Below, one piece after another: positions 1-5,259 of a stretch of 5,400 nucleotides of DNA (the first letter of the stretch is position 1; each line of letters starts with the position of its first letter). Both the position numbers and the translations under genes were made by a program. Below the pieces are notes generated by a model, which saw only the letters and a program-made list of their open reading frames with translations, was not told the origin of the DNA and made no database searches. The stretch comes from JBDNIO01 sp041688215. Its GTDB lineage: Bacteria; Pseudomonadota; Gammaproteobacteria; Nevskiales; Salinisphaeraceae. The stretch lies in assembly GCA_041688215.1 (NCBI GenBank), contig JBDNIO010000093.1, forward strand, positions 1 to 5,400. Direction: 5' to 3'.

Positions 1-1
1 G

Positions 2-142
2 GGAGGCAAGCTATGGACTCAGAGCTACTTTGTAGAAACCATCGGCAATGCCAACGAAGATATCATTCGTCAATACGTACAGGATCAACTAAAGACAATG
101 GAAAAAGGCGAGACAAACGGGCAACAGTTAGGGTTCTTCTGA
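2..142 (+). CDS. tnpA: IS200/IS605-type transposase TnpA, C-terminal fragment (5' end outside window)
   Basis: Frame 2 is open from the window edge and ends at TGA 140-142, giving 46 residues. It contains LWTQSYFVETIGN followed by IIRQYVQDQ, the typical C-terminal part of Y1-type HUH transposases, which cut and rejoin single-stranded DNA at the element ends. The tyrosine of RQYVQDQ (codon 74-76) matches the family's catalytic tyrosine, and the glutamine four residues later matches the known metal-binding glutamine. The HUH histidines lie upstream of the window. The fragment ends in GQQLGFF, and the last base of its stop codon is the first base of the terminator stem. The first ATG in a different frame at position 13 is not its start. 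Family assignment is secure; whether the element is still active cannot be judged. Confidence 0.85.
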   Translation, partial: GGKLWTQSYFVETIGNANEDIIRQYVQDQLKTMEKGETNGQQLGFF

Positions 143-814
143 AACTCGGTCGCTTGCGGCCGAGTTTTTTATCGCGTATTCGGCGCCGTTGGCTTTCGCT
201 GTCTGCAAGGCATCGTCAAAGGCGCTTACCGCGATCACCCGCAGACCGAAACCCACCGCGTATTGCACCGTGTACTGGCCGACTGCGCCCAGGCCCCAAA
301 CCATGCACCATTGCCCCGGTTGCAGGCCCGCTTCCTTGAGCGCGCCCCAAGCTGTAACGCCGGTACAGGTCAAGTGAGCCGCTTCTTCAATTGCCAGTCC
401 GGCGGGAATCTTGCCGACATAGTTGGCGTCCGCTTTCACGTATTCGGCATAGCAACCGTCGGCCTGATAACCGGTCAGCCGTACCTGTTTGCACAGCATG
501 GGCCGGCCCTCCAGGCACCAGGAACAACTGCCGCAGGCGCTGTGGACCAGTGGGATACCAACGCGGTCGCCCACCCTCAGACGCCGGACATTTGCACCGA
601 CGATTTCGATTACACCCGCACCGCGATGGCCAGGAATCCGTGGCAAATCCGGCTTGGCCAATCCAGGGTAATTGCCGCATTGGGCGTCGATGTCGCCATT
701 GCATATGCCACTGGCCTGGATGCGTACCAGGATTTCGCCTGGCCCAGGTTGCGGGGTCGGAACCTCTTTTATGACCAGAGGTTGAGCAAATTCCTCAATT
801 ACCGCGGCTTTCAA
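128..814 (-). CDS. Zinc-dependent alcohol dehydrogenase, 3'-truncated by IS insertion (likely pseudogene)
   Basis: The reading frame gives 228 residues from TTG 814 and starts (M)KAAVIEEF, as medium-chain zinc alcohol dehydrogenases do; AAGG lies 7 bases upstream and the amidase stop is 2 bases away. An in-frame TTG at 832 would add six residues and overlap the amidase. Numbered from 832, the catalytic zinc ligands are Cys44, His69 and Cys156, the structural zinc site is Cys100/103/106/114, and the NAD-binding loop is GLGAVG (180-185). Full-length relatives have about 340 residues. This one loses recognisable homology after NGAEYAI (about residue 221); its last dozen codons and stop (TAA, 130-128) come from IS sequence antisense to tnpA. 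Half of the Rossmann fold and the C-terminal domain are missing, so a working enzyme is unlikely. The usual GHE motif reads GHR. It is the last gene of the operon; the original substrate is unknown. Confidence 0.8.
   Translation of the reverse strand: MKAAVIEEFAQPLVIKEVPTPQPGPGEILVRIQASGICNGDIDAQCGNYPGLAKPDLPRIPGHRGAGVIEIVGANVRRLRVGDRVGIPLVHSACGSCSWCLEGRPMLCKQVRLTGYQADGCYAEYVKADANYVGKIPAGLAIEEAAHLTCTGVTAWGALKEAGLQPGQWCMVWGLGAVGQYTVQYAVGFGLRVIAVSAFDDALQTAKANGAEYAIKNSAASDRVSEEP
142..170 (+). terminator. Rho-independent terminator of tnpA and probable IS right-end hairpin
   Basis: Bases 142-152 pair with 157-167 (AAACTCGGTCG with CGGCCGAGTTT, one G-T wobble) around a CTTG loop, and the T run 165-170 follows. 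On the plus strand this is a textbook intrinsic terminator for tnpA. On the minus strand no T run follows, so it should not efficiently stop the nitrile hydratase operon. Its core CTCGGTCGCTTGCGGCCGAG (145-164) matches the hairpin upstream of the right-hand tnpA at 16 of 20 positions, which suggests it is also the right-end structure bound by TnpA. Confidence 0.8.
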
Positions 815-816
815 TT

Positions 817-2331
817 TCAGGCCTTGCGCCAATCAGAATCTTGTTCTAAGGCATGCGCGAGACTGTAGATTGTAGATTCGTTGTAATGCGCGCCGATTAG
901 CATCATCCCCACCGGCAGCCCCTCACTCATTGCACAGGGAACGGACATGGCGGGGTGACCCGTCGCGTCAAACGGTGCCGTGTTTGCCACCATCTCGAAC
1001 GCACGCTGAATCTGAATTTCCAGCGGGGCGTCGGCGTCGGGAATGGGAGTGGCTTTTAACGGCAGGGTTGGCATGAGCAGCGCATCGAAATTCTGCAACT
1101 GTGCATCGTAGGCTGCGCACAACTGGCGACTCAAATTCTGCGCCTTGGCGTAGTAATGCCCGCGATAGTGCTTCTGGAAATACTTGCCTATGAACATGGA
1201 AATTTTGAGGCTGTCAGAAAGCTCGTTGGCACGCTCGCGCCAGGCGGCGTGCGCGTCCAGCAGGCTGGTTGTGTAAAGTCCTTTCCAGTTCGTGCCCATG
1301 CCATTGCCTTCCATCATCAGCGCGGTCAGGCCCTCCAGCGCGATTGGGGTCCAGATGGCTGGGCCCAGGGCATGCATGGGCAGGGAGATTTCCGTAACTT
1401 CCACACCCAGGCCTTGCAGGCGTTTGGCGGCCGCGCGTACAGCTTCGTCCACATCGGCTTCGGAATTTTCGTGGCCGAAGCCCTCAGCAACCAGTGCCAC
1501 TTTCATGCCCGCCGGGTCCTTGCCCAGGGCTTGGGTATATTCGCTGGTTTGCACATCATATTGCCGCGGGTCCAGGCCATCGGCACCGGCCAAGGTCTCC
1601 AGAAACAGGGCATTGTCCGCCACATTCGCGGTAATAGGACCAAGATGATCTATCGTGATTTCGATGGGCATGGCCCCCGTGTACGGCACTAGGCCATGGG
1701 TGGGCTTCATGCCATAAATGCCGCAGAACGCCGAGGGCATACGGATAGACCCGCCCTGGTCGCCGCCGATGGCCATATCGACCTCGCCCGCTGCCACCAG
1801 CGCACCGCTGCCGGATGAAGACCCGCCGGAGGAACGCGTTGGATCATGCGGGTTACGCACCGGCCCGGTCGAGTTGGTATGGCTGCCCCCCGACAAACAG
1901 AAATGTTCGCAGTGGGATTTACCTAAAATAGTGCCGCCCGCGTCCAGAATGCGGGTAACTACCGTGGCGTCAATATCCGGCGTATACCCTTCCAGCGTAG
2001 ACGAACCATTCATCATGGGCAGGCCGGCCACGCAGACGTTATCCTTGATTACGATGGTCTTGCCCTTGAGCGGACCCTCTGCAGAGCCCTCAATCCTGGA
2101 CTTCACGTACCAGGCGTTCAGCGGGTTTTCCTCCGGCCCCGGACGATAACCCGGCGTGCGCGGGTATTTCACTTCGGGCAGGTAATCTGGCAAAGCCTGC
2201 AGGGCGTCATAAGCGGCGAGTGTGCCGTCCATCAAGCTCAGGAATTCGTTCAGTGTTGTATCTGACATTTGCATGCCGAAGTCTTCCACAATTTCCCGAA
2301 GTTGCGTTTGCGTAGGCCGTTTTACTGCCAC
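817..2331 (-). CDS. Amidase-signature amidase (nitrile hydratase-linked)
   Basis: This 504-residue enzyme should hydrolyse the amide made by nitrile hydratase to the carboxylic acid and ammonia in the cytoplasm. It belongs to the amidase signature family: the Ser-cisSer-Lys triad is visible as Lys96 (in TIVIKDN), Ser171 (in GGSSSGSG) and Ser195 (in GGDQGGSIRMPS). To my knowledge these numbers equal those of the amidase from the nitrile hydratase cluster of Rhodococcus N-771, which supports both the assignment and the start. The start is GTG 2331, with AGGAG at 2342-2338 and a six-base spacer. Length is close to the roughly 500-520 residues usual for this group. It follows cbtA after 28 bases and precedes the alcohol dehydrogenase by two. 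It is not related to AmiE-type (nitrilase-fold) aliphatic amidases. Substrate range and enantioselectivity cannot be read from sequence. Confidence 0.93.
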   Translation of the reverse strand: MAVKRPTQTQLREIVEDFGMQMSDTTLNEFLSLMDGTLAAYDALQALPDYLPEVKYPRTPGYRPGPEENPLNAWYVKSRIEGSAEGPLKGKTIVIKDNVCVAGLPMMNGSSTLEGYTPDIDATVVTRILDAGGTILGKSHCEHFCLSGGSHTNSTGPVRNPHDPTRSSGGSSSGSGALVAAGEVDMAIGGDQGGSIRMPSAFCGIYGMKPTHGLVPYTGAMPIEITIDHLGPITANVADNALFLETLAGADGLDPRQYDVQTSEYTQALGKDPAGMKVALVAEGFGHENSEADVDEAVRAAAKRLQGLGVEVTEISLPMHALGPAIWTPIALEGLTALMMEGNGMGTNWKGLYTTSLLDAHAAWRERANELSDSLKISMFIGKYFQKHYRGHYYAKAQNLSRQLCAAYDAQLQNFDALLMPTLPLKATPIPDADAPLEIQIQRAFEMVANTAPFDATGHPAMSVPCAMSEGLPVGMMLIGAHYNESTIYSLAHALEQDSDWRKA

Positions 2332-2342
2332 CGATATCTCCT
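2332..2342 (-). promoter_or_regulatory. Ribosome binding site fixing the GTG start of the amidase
   Basis: AGGAG (2342-2338) stands six bases before GTG 2331. There is no ATG nearby in frame, so this strong Shine-Dalgarno sequence decides for the GTG start. Together with the AGGAGG before the beta subunit it is one of the two best sites in the operon, and it allows the amidase to be translated independently of cbtA. Confidence 0.75.
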
Positions 2343-2359
2343 GCTTGAGTTATTCCTGG

Positions 2360-3037
2360 TTAGACGATGCCACGTTCACCACCGCGTTTATATAGCCAGG
2401 TGGTCGCCAGACCCAGCACCAGCCAAAACACCAGATTTGCACAGGCAGTAGCCCAGAAAAATTGCTGCGGTAATTGCGCGGGCAAATTACTGATGCCCGT
2501 CGGTGCCTCCGGCGCCCCCGACAGAAAAGGAATGAAGAGCATCGCAGCACCCAGAAAACGCACAAACCACCGCCGCTGCAGCGTTATCAGGGCCAAGGCT
2601 ACGGCAGCACAGCTCACACTTAGCCGCCACCAGGCCTGACGTTCGGCCAGCGGCGCTGCTTGCATACCGGGCAATTCGGGCGGCATGCCAAGCGCCGGTG
2701 CGACAAAGAAAACCACAAAGCCGCCCAGCCCCCAGCACAAGCCCTGCAACATATTGCCCGGTGGGCGCAGTGTGTAGGCGGCGACCAACAGTAATGCGAA
2801 GGCGATACCAATCAATGTGTTGGCCAGCACGGTAAAACTGCTGCGAACCAGCGATGATTGCGTGTGCCCGTGGTAGGGCCCTTGACCGTGCGCCTGCGAT
2901 TGCGCGGCCACAGCCTCGTAGGTTTCGGCCTCCAGCACCAGGGGAATTACCTGAAAACGTTGCACCAGCGATAGCGCCACACCCGCCAGCAAGCCCGCAA
3001 TTAATGCGCTATAAACAATCCGGCGGAAATGATCCAA
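2360..3037 (-). CDS. cbtA: CbtA, membrane subunit of a predicted cobalt transporter
   Basis: This is a 225-residue integral membrane protein with about six hydrophobic segments, near residues 7-26, 67-90, 97-117, 136-154, 157-174 and 193-216. The loop after segment three reads APALGMPPELPG, characteristic of CbtA (predicted cobalt transporter, subunit A). A His-rich stretch (HGQGPYHGH, 50-58) lies between segments one and two and may bind metal. The family is known from comparative genomics as a cobalt importer acting with CbtB, often in cobalamin regulons; here a cobalt-type nitrile hydratase is the obvious client. The only start candidate after the cbtB stop is TTG 3037, giving (M)DHFRRIVYSALIAGLLAG, the usual CbtA beginning. 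It lies in the same frame as cbtB and has no clear Shine-Dalgarno sequence, so translation probably depends on ribosomes finishing cbtB. Confidence 0.88.
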   Translation of the reverse strand: MDHFRRIVYSALIAGLLAGVALSLVQRFQVIPLVLEAETYEAVAAQSQAHGQGPYHGHTQSSLVRSSFTVLANTLIGIAFALLLVAAYTLRPPGNMLQGLCWGLGGFVVFFVAPALGMPPELPGMQAAPLAERQAWWRLSVSCAAVALALITLQRRWFVRFLGAAMLFIPFLSGAPEAPTGISNLPAQLPQQFFWATACANLVFWLVLGLATTWLYKRGGERGIV

Positions 3038-3046
3038 ACCAGCCGA

Positions 3047-3226
3047 TCAGTGACAGGGGAACGCGGCGCCGTGTCGACTGTCGTGGGCGGCGTTATGTAC
3101 CGCATCCAGCGGTACAAAGCCCACTGTGTAGAGCATAACCAAACCAAATACGGCGCTGGCCAGGGCCGCAATAAGGCGGCCTGAAACAGCCCGTGGCGCC
3201 GCATGAACCCGGGTATCTGTAATCAT
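3047..3226 (-). CDS. cbtB: CbtB, small subunit of a predicted cobalt transporter
   Basis: This 59-residue protein starts at ATG 3226 directly after the accessory-protein stop (TAAATG), with GAGG at 3238-3235 eight bases upstream. It has a short N-terminus, one hydrophobic segment at about residues 17-40 (LIAALASAVFGLVMLYTVGF) and the C-terminal motif HNAAHDSRHGAAFPCH, with His44, His48, His52, Cys58 and His59 as likely metal ligands. A single membrane helix followed by HDxRHxxxFPCH is the CbtB signature. It is followed after nine bases by cbtA in the same frame. An overlapping frame at 3204-3001 shows no such features. In this operon it should take part in importing cobalt for nitrile hydratase; the transport role of the family is mainly a genomic prediction. 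Confidence 0.9.
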   Translation of the reverse strand: MITDTRVHAAPRAVSGRLIAALASAVFGLVMLYTVGFVPLDAVHNAAHDSRHGAAFPCH

Positions 3227-3568
3227 TTAAAAAACCTCGTCGCGTTCGCCGTGCTGGTATTCATGCACGCGTTGTTCCAATTCGGAGGGCTCGATCAGCT
3301 GCTTTTCGATTAGCAGGCTTTCCAGCGCCGCCAGCCAGTAACCGTAATAATTTTTTGCGTCTGCGGCGTCGCCTTCGTCCGCGCCTATCTGGGTAATCAG
3401 TTGTTGCTGGAATTTCCGCCAGTCGTAACGTGCCTGCTCATGCAGGGAAACGGCCATGCCAAAGGCGCGGCCCTGCCAGGGTTCAGAAAACGTCAATTCG
3501 CCATTCTCGCGTGGCAGAGCTGCGCCGCCAGGCATATAGGCGATATCTTCAGCAATAGATTCAGACAT
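3227..3568 (-). CDS. Nitrile hydratase accessory protein (cobalt-type activator, P14K-like)
   Basis: The gene encodes 113 residues from ATG 3568, two bases after the alpha-subunit stop. The frame stays open upstream to 3715 but that part lies inside the alpha gene. The protein resembles the N-terminal half of the nitrile hydratase beta subunit: FSEPWQGRAFGMAVSLHEQARYDW and YYGYWLAALESLLIEKQLI align with ETWERSVFAAVMG and YYEHWLAGLETLLTEKGLL in the beta gene of this operon. This beta-like fold is known for accessory proteins of cobalt nitrile hydratases, which hold the alpha subunit while cobalt is inserted and cysteines are oxidised, then exchange with beta. It has no cysteine, so it is unlike the CxCC-containing activators of iron-type enzymes. 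No good Shine-Dalgarno sequence is visible, so translational coupling to alpha is likely. Its C-terminus (HGERDEVF) is acidic. Confidence 0.88.
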   Translation of the reverse strand: MSESIAEDIAYMPGGAALPRENGELTFSEPWQGRAFGMAVSLHEQARYDWRKFQQQLITQIGADEGDAADAKNYYGYWLAALESLLIEKQLIEPSELEQRVHEYQHGERDEVF

Positions 3569-3570
3569 GT

Positions 3571-4185
3571 TCAGTTGCCAGGCGCGGTCGCGTACGACAC
3601 GCCGATCATGCTGTCGCGGGTAACCAGGGCGGCCAGTTCGTCTTCTGAATACCCATCCGTACCGGCAGGCTGCTGCGGCAACACCAGATAGCGTATTTCT
3701 GCGCTGGAATCCCACACACGGACTTCAACATCATCCGCCAACTCGGTGCCAAATTCCCTCAGCACGGCCCGTGGTTCCAATATGATACGCGAGCGGTAAG
3801 GCGCGGATTTGTACCAAACGGGTGGCAAGCCCAATACCGGCCACGGATAGCAGGAGCAGAGTGTACAAACCACCACGTTATGCAGCTTGTCTGTGTTTTC
3901 CTGCACCACCATATGTTCACCCTGCAGACCGCCGAAACCCAATTCCGCGATGGCGGTGCTGCCATCTTGCAGCAATCGCTGTTTGTAGGTGGGATCAACC
4001 CAGGCGCGGGCCACAACCCTGGCCCCGTTCATAGGCCCGATATCTTGGGCGTACGCCGACACCAGCGTGTCTATGGCTTCCGGTGTGAGCAACCCCTTGT
4101 CCAGCAGCAATGATTCCAGTGCCCGTGCGCGCGCTTCGGATTCGCTGATGGGGCCGGGATGATGATGTCCGTGTCCTGTGCCCAT
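3571..4185 (-). CDS. nthA: Cobalt-type nitrile hydratase alpha subunit
   Basis: This is the metal-binding subunit of nitrile hydratase, which hydrates nitriles to amides in the cytoplasm. The 204-residue length is typical. The active-site loop is V-C107-T-L-C110-S-C112-YPWPVLGLPPVWYK. Cys107, Cys110 and Cys112 bind the metal, and in known enzymes the last two are oxidised to sulfinic and sulfenic acid. Thr108 (CTLCSC) marks cobalt enzymes, as iron enzymes have CSLCSC; the following SAPYRSR also fits the cobalt type. The N-terminus MGTGHGHHHPGP is His-rich, possibly a weak metal-gathering tail. The start is ATG 4185, with CGAGG five bases before it and the beta stop 11 bases upstream. Gene order beta-alpha-accessory is the one common in cobalt-type clusters. 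Confidence 0.96.
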   Translation of the reverse strand: MGTGHGHHHPGPISESEARARALESLLLDKGLLTPEAIDTLVSAYAQDIGPMNGARVVARAWVDPTYKQRLLQDGSTAIAELGFGGLQGEHMVVQENTDKLHNVVVCTLCSCYPWPVLGLPPVWYKSAPYRSRIILEPRAVLREFGTELADDVEVRVWDSSAEIRYLVLPQQPAGTDGYSEDELAALVTRDSMIGVSYATAPGN

Positions 4186-4196
4186 AATGGCCTCGC

Positions 4197-4886
4197 TTAG
4201 TTAATTTGTTCCAGGTAACTTTCCCAAACATCCAGGTACAAGGCGCCGCCCACCCGGTCTGTCTGCTCGCCCCAGATTTCAGCCGATTCGAAGCGCACGG
4301 AATACAAATGTTGCGGCGACTCACCCTGGCCGTGGGCATTGGTATCCGGCAATACATGCGCGCCATAATGGGCGCGAATGCTGCAGCGTTTGCCGCGCGC
4401 ATAGGCGGGCAAACGGGTGTGGTGTTGCGGGTGCATATTGCGGGTGCGCGCGGTATCCCCGGGCTTGAAGCGCGGCGCGGTATCCGTTGGTCGTTCGCTG
4501 GATGCGCCGCTGCCTATGCCTTGCGCGAGCGCCGGCGCAAGTTGCTTATCGCCGATCGGCGGGTGCGGTTCGTAGGGCTTGTTTTCGGCTTTAATGTTCT
4601 TGTAAAGCTGGCCGATGTCCGTATCACTGAGCAGGCCTTTTTCGGTTAACAGGGTTTCCAGGCCAGCCAGCCAGTGCTCGTAGTAAGAGCCTTCCAGATA
4701 ATGCGCGTTGCCCATGCGCTCTATCGCGTGGCGAAATTCGTCGATGGTAAAAAAACCCTGCGCCATACAGCCCATGACGGCGGCGAATACCGATCGCTCC
4801 CAGGTTTCATGAAATACCGGCTCGTCGGCCTGTACCAGCACCGGCCCGAAACCCTCTTTACCACCCAGATCGTGTATGCCGTTCAT
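4197..4886 (-). CDS. nthB: Nitrile hydratase beta subunit
   Basis: The 229-residue protein begins MNGIHDLGGKEGFGPV, the classic beta-subunit start. Residues about 1-100 form the helical domain shared with the accessory protein; about 101-135 is a linker; about 136-229 is the SH3-like barrel (FKPGDTARTRN, HTRLPAYARGK, ALYLDVWESYLE). Arg52 and Arg158 (in HTRLP) are good candidates for the two conserved arginines that hydrogen-bond the oxidised cysteines of alpha. Beta forms the alpha-beta heterodimer and one wall of the active site. The start ATG 4886 has a strong AGGAGG (4896-4891) four bases upstream. It is the first gene of the operon, with alpha following after 11 bases. Nothing appears truncated. 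Confidence 0.95.
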   Translation of the reverse strand: MNGIHDLGGKEGFGPVLVQADEPVFHETWERSVFAAVMGCMAQGFFTIDEFRHAIERMGNAHYLEGSYYEHWLAGLETLLTEKGLLSDTDIGQLYKNIKAENKPYEPHPPIGDKQLAPALAQGIGSGASSERPTDTAPRFKPGDTARTRNMHPQHHTRLPAYARGKRCSIRAHYGAHVLPDTNAHGQGESPQHLYSVRFESAEIWGEQTDRVGGALYLDVWESYLEQIN

Positions 4887-4911
4887 GCCGCCTCCTGTTG
4901 GGACAACTATA
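4887..4911 (-). promoter_or_regulatory. Leader of the nitrile hydratase operon: AGGAGG site and candidate -10 box
   Basis: AGGAGG at 4896-4891 is an unusually good ribosome binding site for the beta subunit. Just upstream, TATAGT (4911-4906) fits a sigma-70 -10 box at five of six positions, but no convincing -35 lies 16-18 bases further up. If used, the leader would be only about 13 bases. A second weak pair, CTGAAA and TTTAAA with a 17-base spacer, lies about 20-50 bases further upstream. No operator or riboswitch could be recognised. The ribosome site is secure; the promoter is a guess. Confidence 0.4.
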
Positions 4912-5016
4912 CTAAATAAATCCGCACAGGTTTTAAATACGAAATTCGCCGATATTTCAGATTTTCAGTTCATTGTGGACGCCGGAGGGAACCGGGGCTC
5001 AGATTTAAGACCAGTC

Positions 5017-5052
5017 CCCAAGCCCCCAGTCCGAACAGGCTTGGGCTTTTTT
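5017..5052 (+). terminator. Terminator-like hairpin with T run, no upstream gene
   Basis: CCCAAGCC (5017-5024) pairs perfectly with GGCTTGGG (5038-5045) around a 13-base loop, followed by CTTTTTT. This has the form of an intrinsic terminator on the plus strand only. No plus-strand gene ends here, so it may be a relic of a lost gene or may stop transcription running rightwards from near the operon promoter. Confidence 0.55.
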
Positions 5053-5157
5053 GTGCCCGCCTGAGCCTGTCCTGTGTCCTGAGCGTTGCCTTGATTCCAG
5101 GCAAAGGCGTGAACAGATAAAAATGTACTCGCTCTCGCTGATTTAATCCTAAAAATT

Positions 5158-5177
5158 CCCCGTGGCTTGCCGCGGGG
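5158..5177. repeat. REP-like hairpin with GCTTGC core
   Basis: CCCCGTGGCTTGCCGCGGGG folds into a stem with one T-G wobble and a CTTG loop. Its layout (five-base arm, two variable bases, GCTTGC, two variable bases, five-base arm) is the same as in the two IS-end hairpins at 145-164 and 5282-5301. A GCTTGC centre is also familiar from REP sequences of Pseudomonas. It is preceded by AAAAATT, similar to AAAAT before the 5282 hairpin. Confidence 0.6.
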
Positions 5178-5194
5178 TCTGCGCGATGGGGTTT

Positions 5195-5226
5195 CCAAAG
5201 GGGAGAATCGTGATTCTCCCCTTTGG
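5195..5226. repeat. Perfect 32-base palindrome
   Basis: The arms CCAAAGGGGAGAATC (5195-5209) and GATTCTCCCCTTTGG (5212-5226) are exact inverse complements separated by GT. Folded as RNA or single-stranded DNA, it would be a long hairpin with a four-base CGTG loop. It has no T run on either side, so it is not a typical terminator. It sits between the REP-like hairpin and another imperfect hairpin. Confidence 0.75.
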
Positions 5227-5259
5227 TCGCCCTGCGGGGTTTCATACCCCGTTGGGCGA
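5227..5259. repeat. Imperfect hairpin TCGCCC-CGGGGT / ACCCCG-GGGCGA
   Basis: The outer arms TCGCCC (5227-5232) and GGGCGA (5254-5259) and the inner arms CGGGGT (5235-5240) and ACCCCG (5246-5251) pair, with a two-base bulge on each side and a TTCAT loop. It abuts the perfect palindrome without a gap, as in clustered REP-type repeats. GGGGTTTC occurs both here (5236-5243) and at 5188-5195. Confidence 0.65.

Larger units (their letters stand above)
1..171 (+). mobile_element. Right part of an IS200/IS605-family insertion sequence (left copy)
   Basis: The stretch holds the 3' end of an IS200-type transposase gene followed at once by a hairpin (142-167) and a T run. IS200/IS605 elements have no terminal inverted repeats and instead carry subterminal hairpins recognised by TnpA, which fits what is seen. 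The exact right end cannot be read. It must lie after the hairpin and before the recognisable alcohol dehydrogenase sequence resumes at about 172-185. The left end is outside the window. The element interrupts the alcohol dehydrogenase gene on the opposite strand. Confidence 0.75.

Noticed and set aside
13..339. Plus-strand 108-residue frame starting at ATG 13
   Set aside because: It is out of frame with the transposase C-terminus, crosses the terminator and has no recognisable features.
263..868. Plus-strand open frame of 201 residues
   Set aside because: It is antisense to the dehydrogenase, which shows zinc and nucleotide motifs; this frame shows none.
1156..1692. Plus-strand open frame of 178 residues
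   Set aside because: It is antisense to the well-supported amidase and has no family features; a shadow frame in high-GC DNA.
3001..3204. Minus-strand 67-residue frame over the cbtB region
   Set aside because: The neighbouring frame gives CbtB with its HDSRH...FPCH motif, its own ribosome site and an exact TAAATG junction.
3571..4185. Iron-type nitrile hydratase
   Set aside because: The metal loop has Thr (CTLCSC), not Ser (CSLCSC), and the accessory protein lacks the CxCC motif of iron-type activators.
4206..4649. Plus-strand open frame of 147 residues
   Set aside because: It is antisense to the beta subunit and shows no domain or ribosome site.
5060..5084. Four CCTG repeats as a CRISPR-like or operator array
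   Set aside because: Units are only 4-6 bases with spacing of 5-7; too short and irregular for an array, and no regulator is known to fit.
4887..5160. Cobalamin or NiCo (czcD-type) riboswitch ahead of the operon
   Set aside because: Because cobalt genes are present I looked for a B12-box-like GCCACTG on the minus strand and for the conserved NiCo junction sequences. GGACAGG and GGGCA strings occur but not in a recognisable arrangement. A covariance-model search would settle it.
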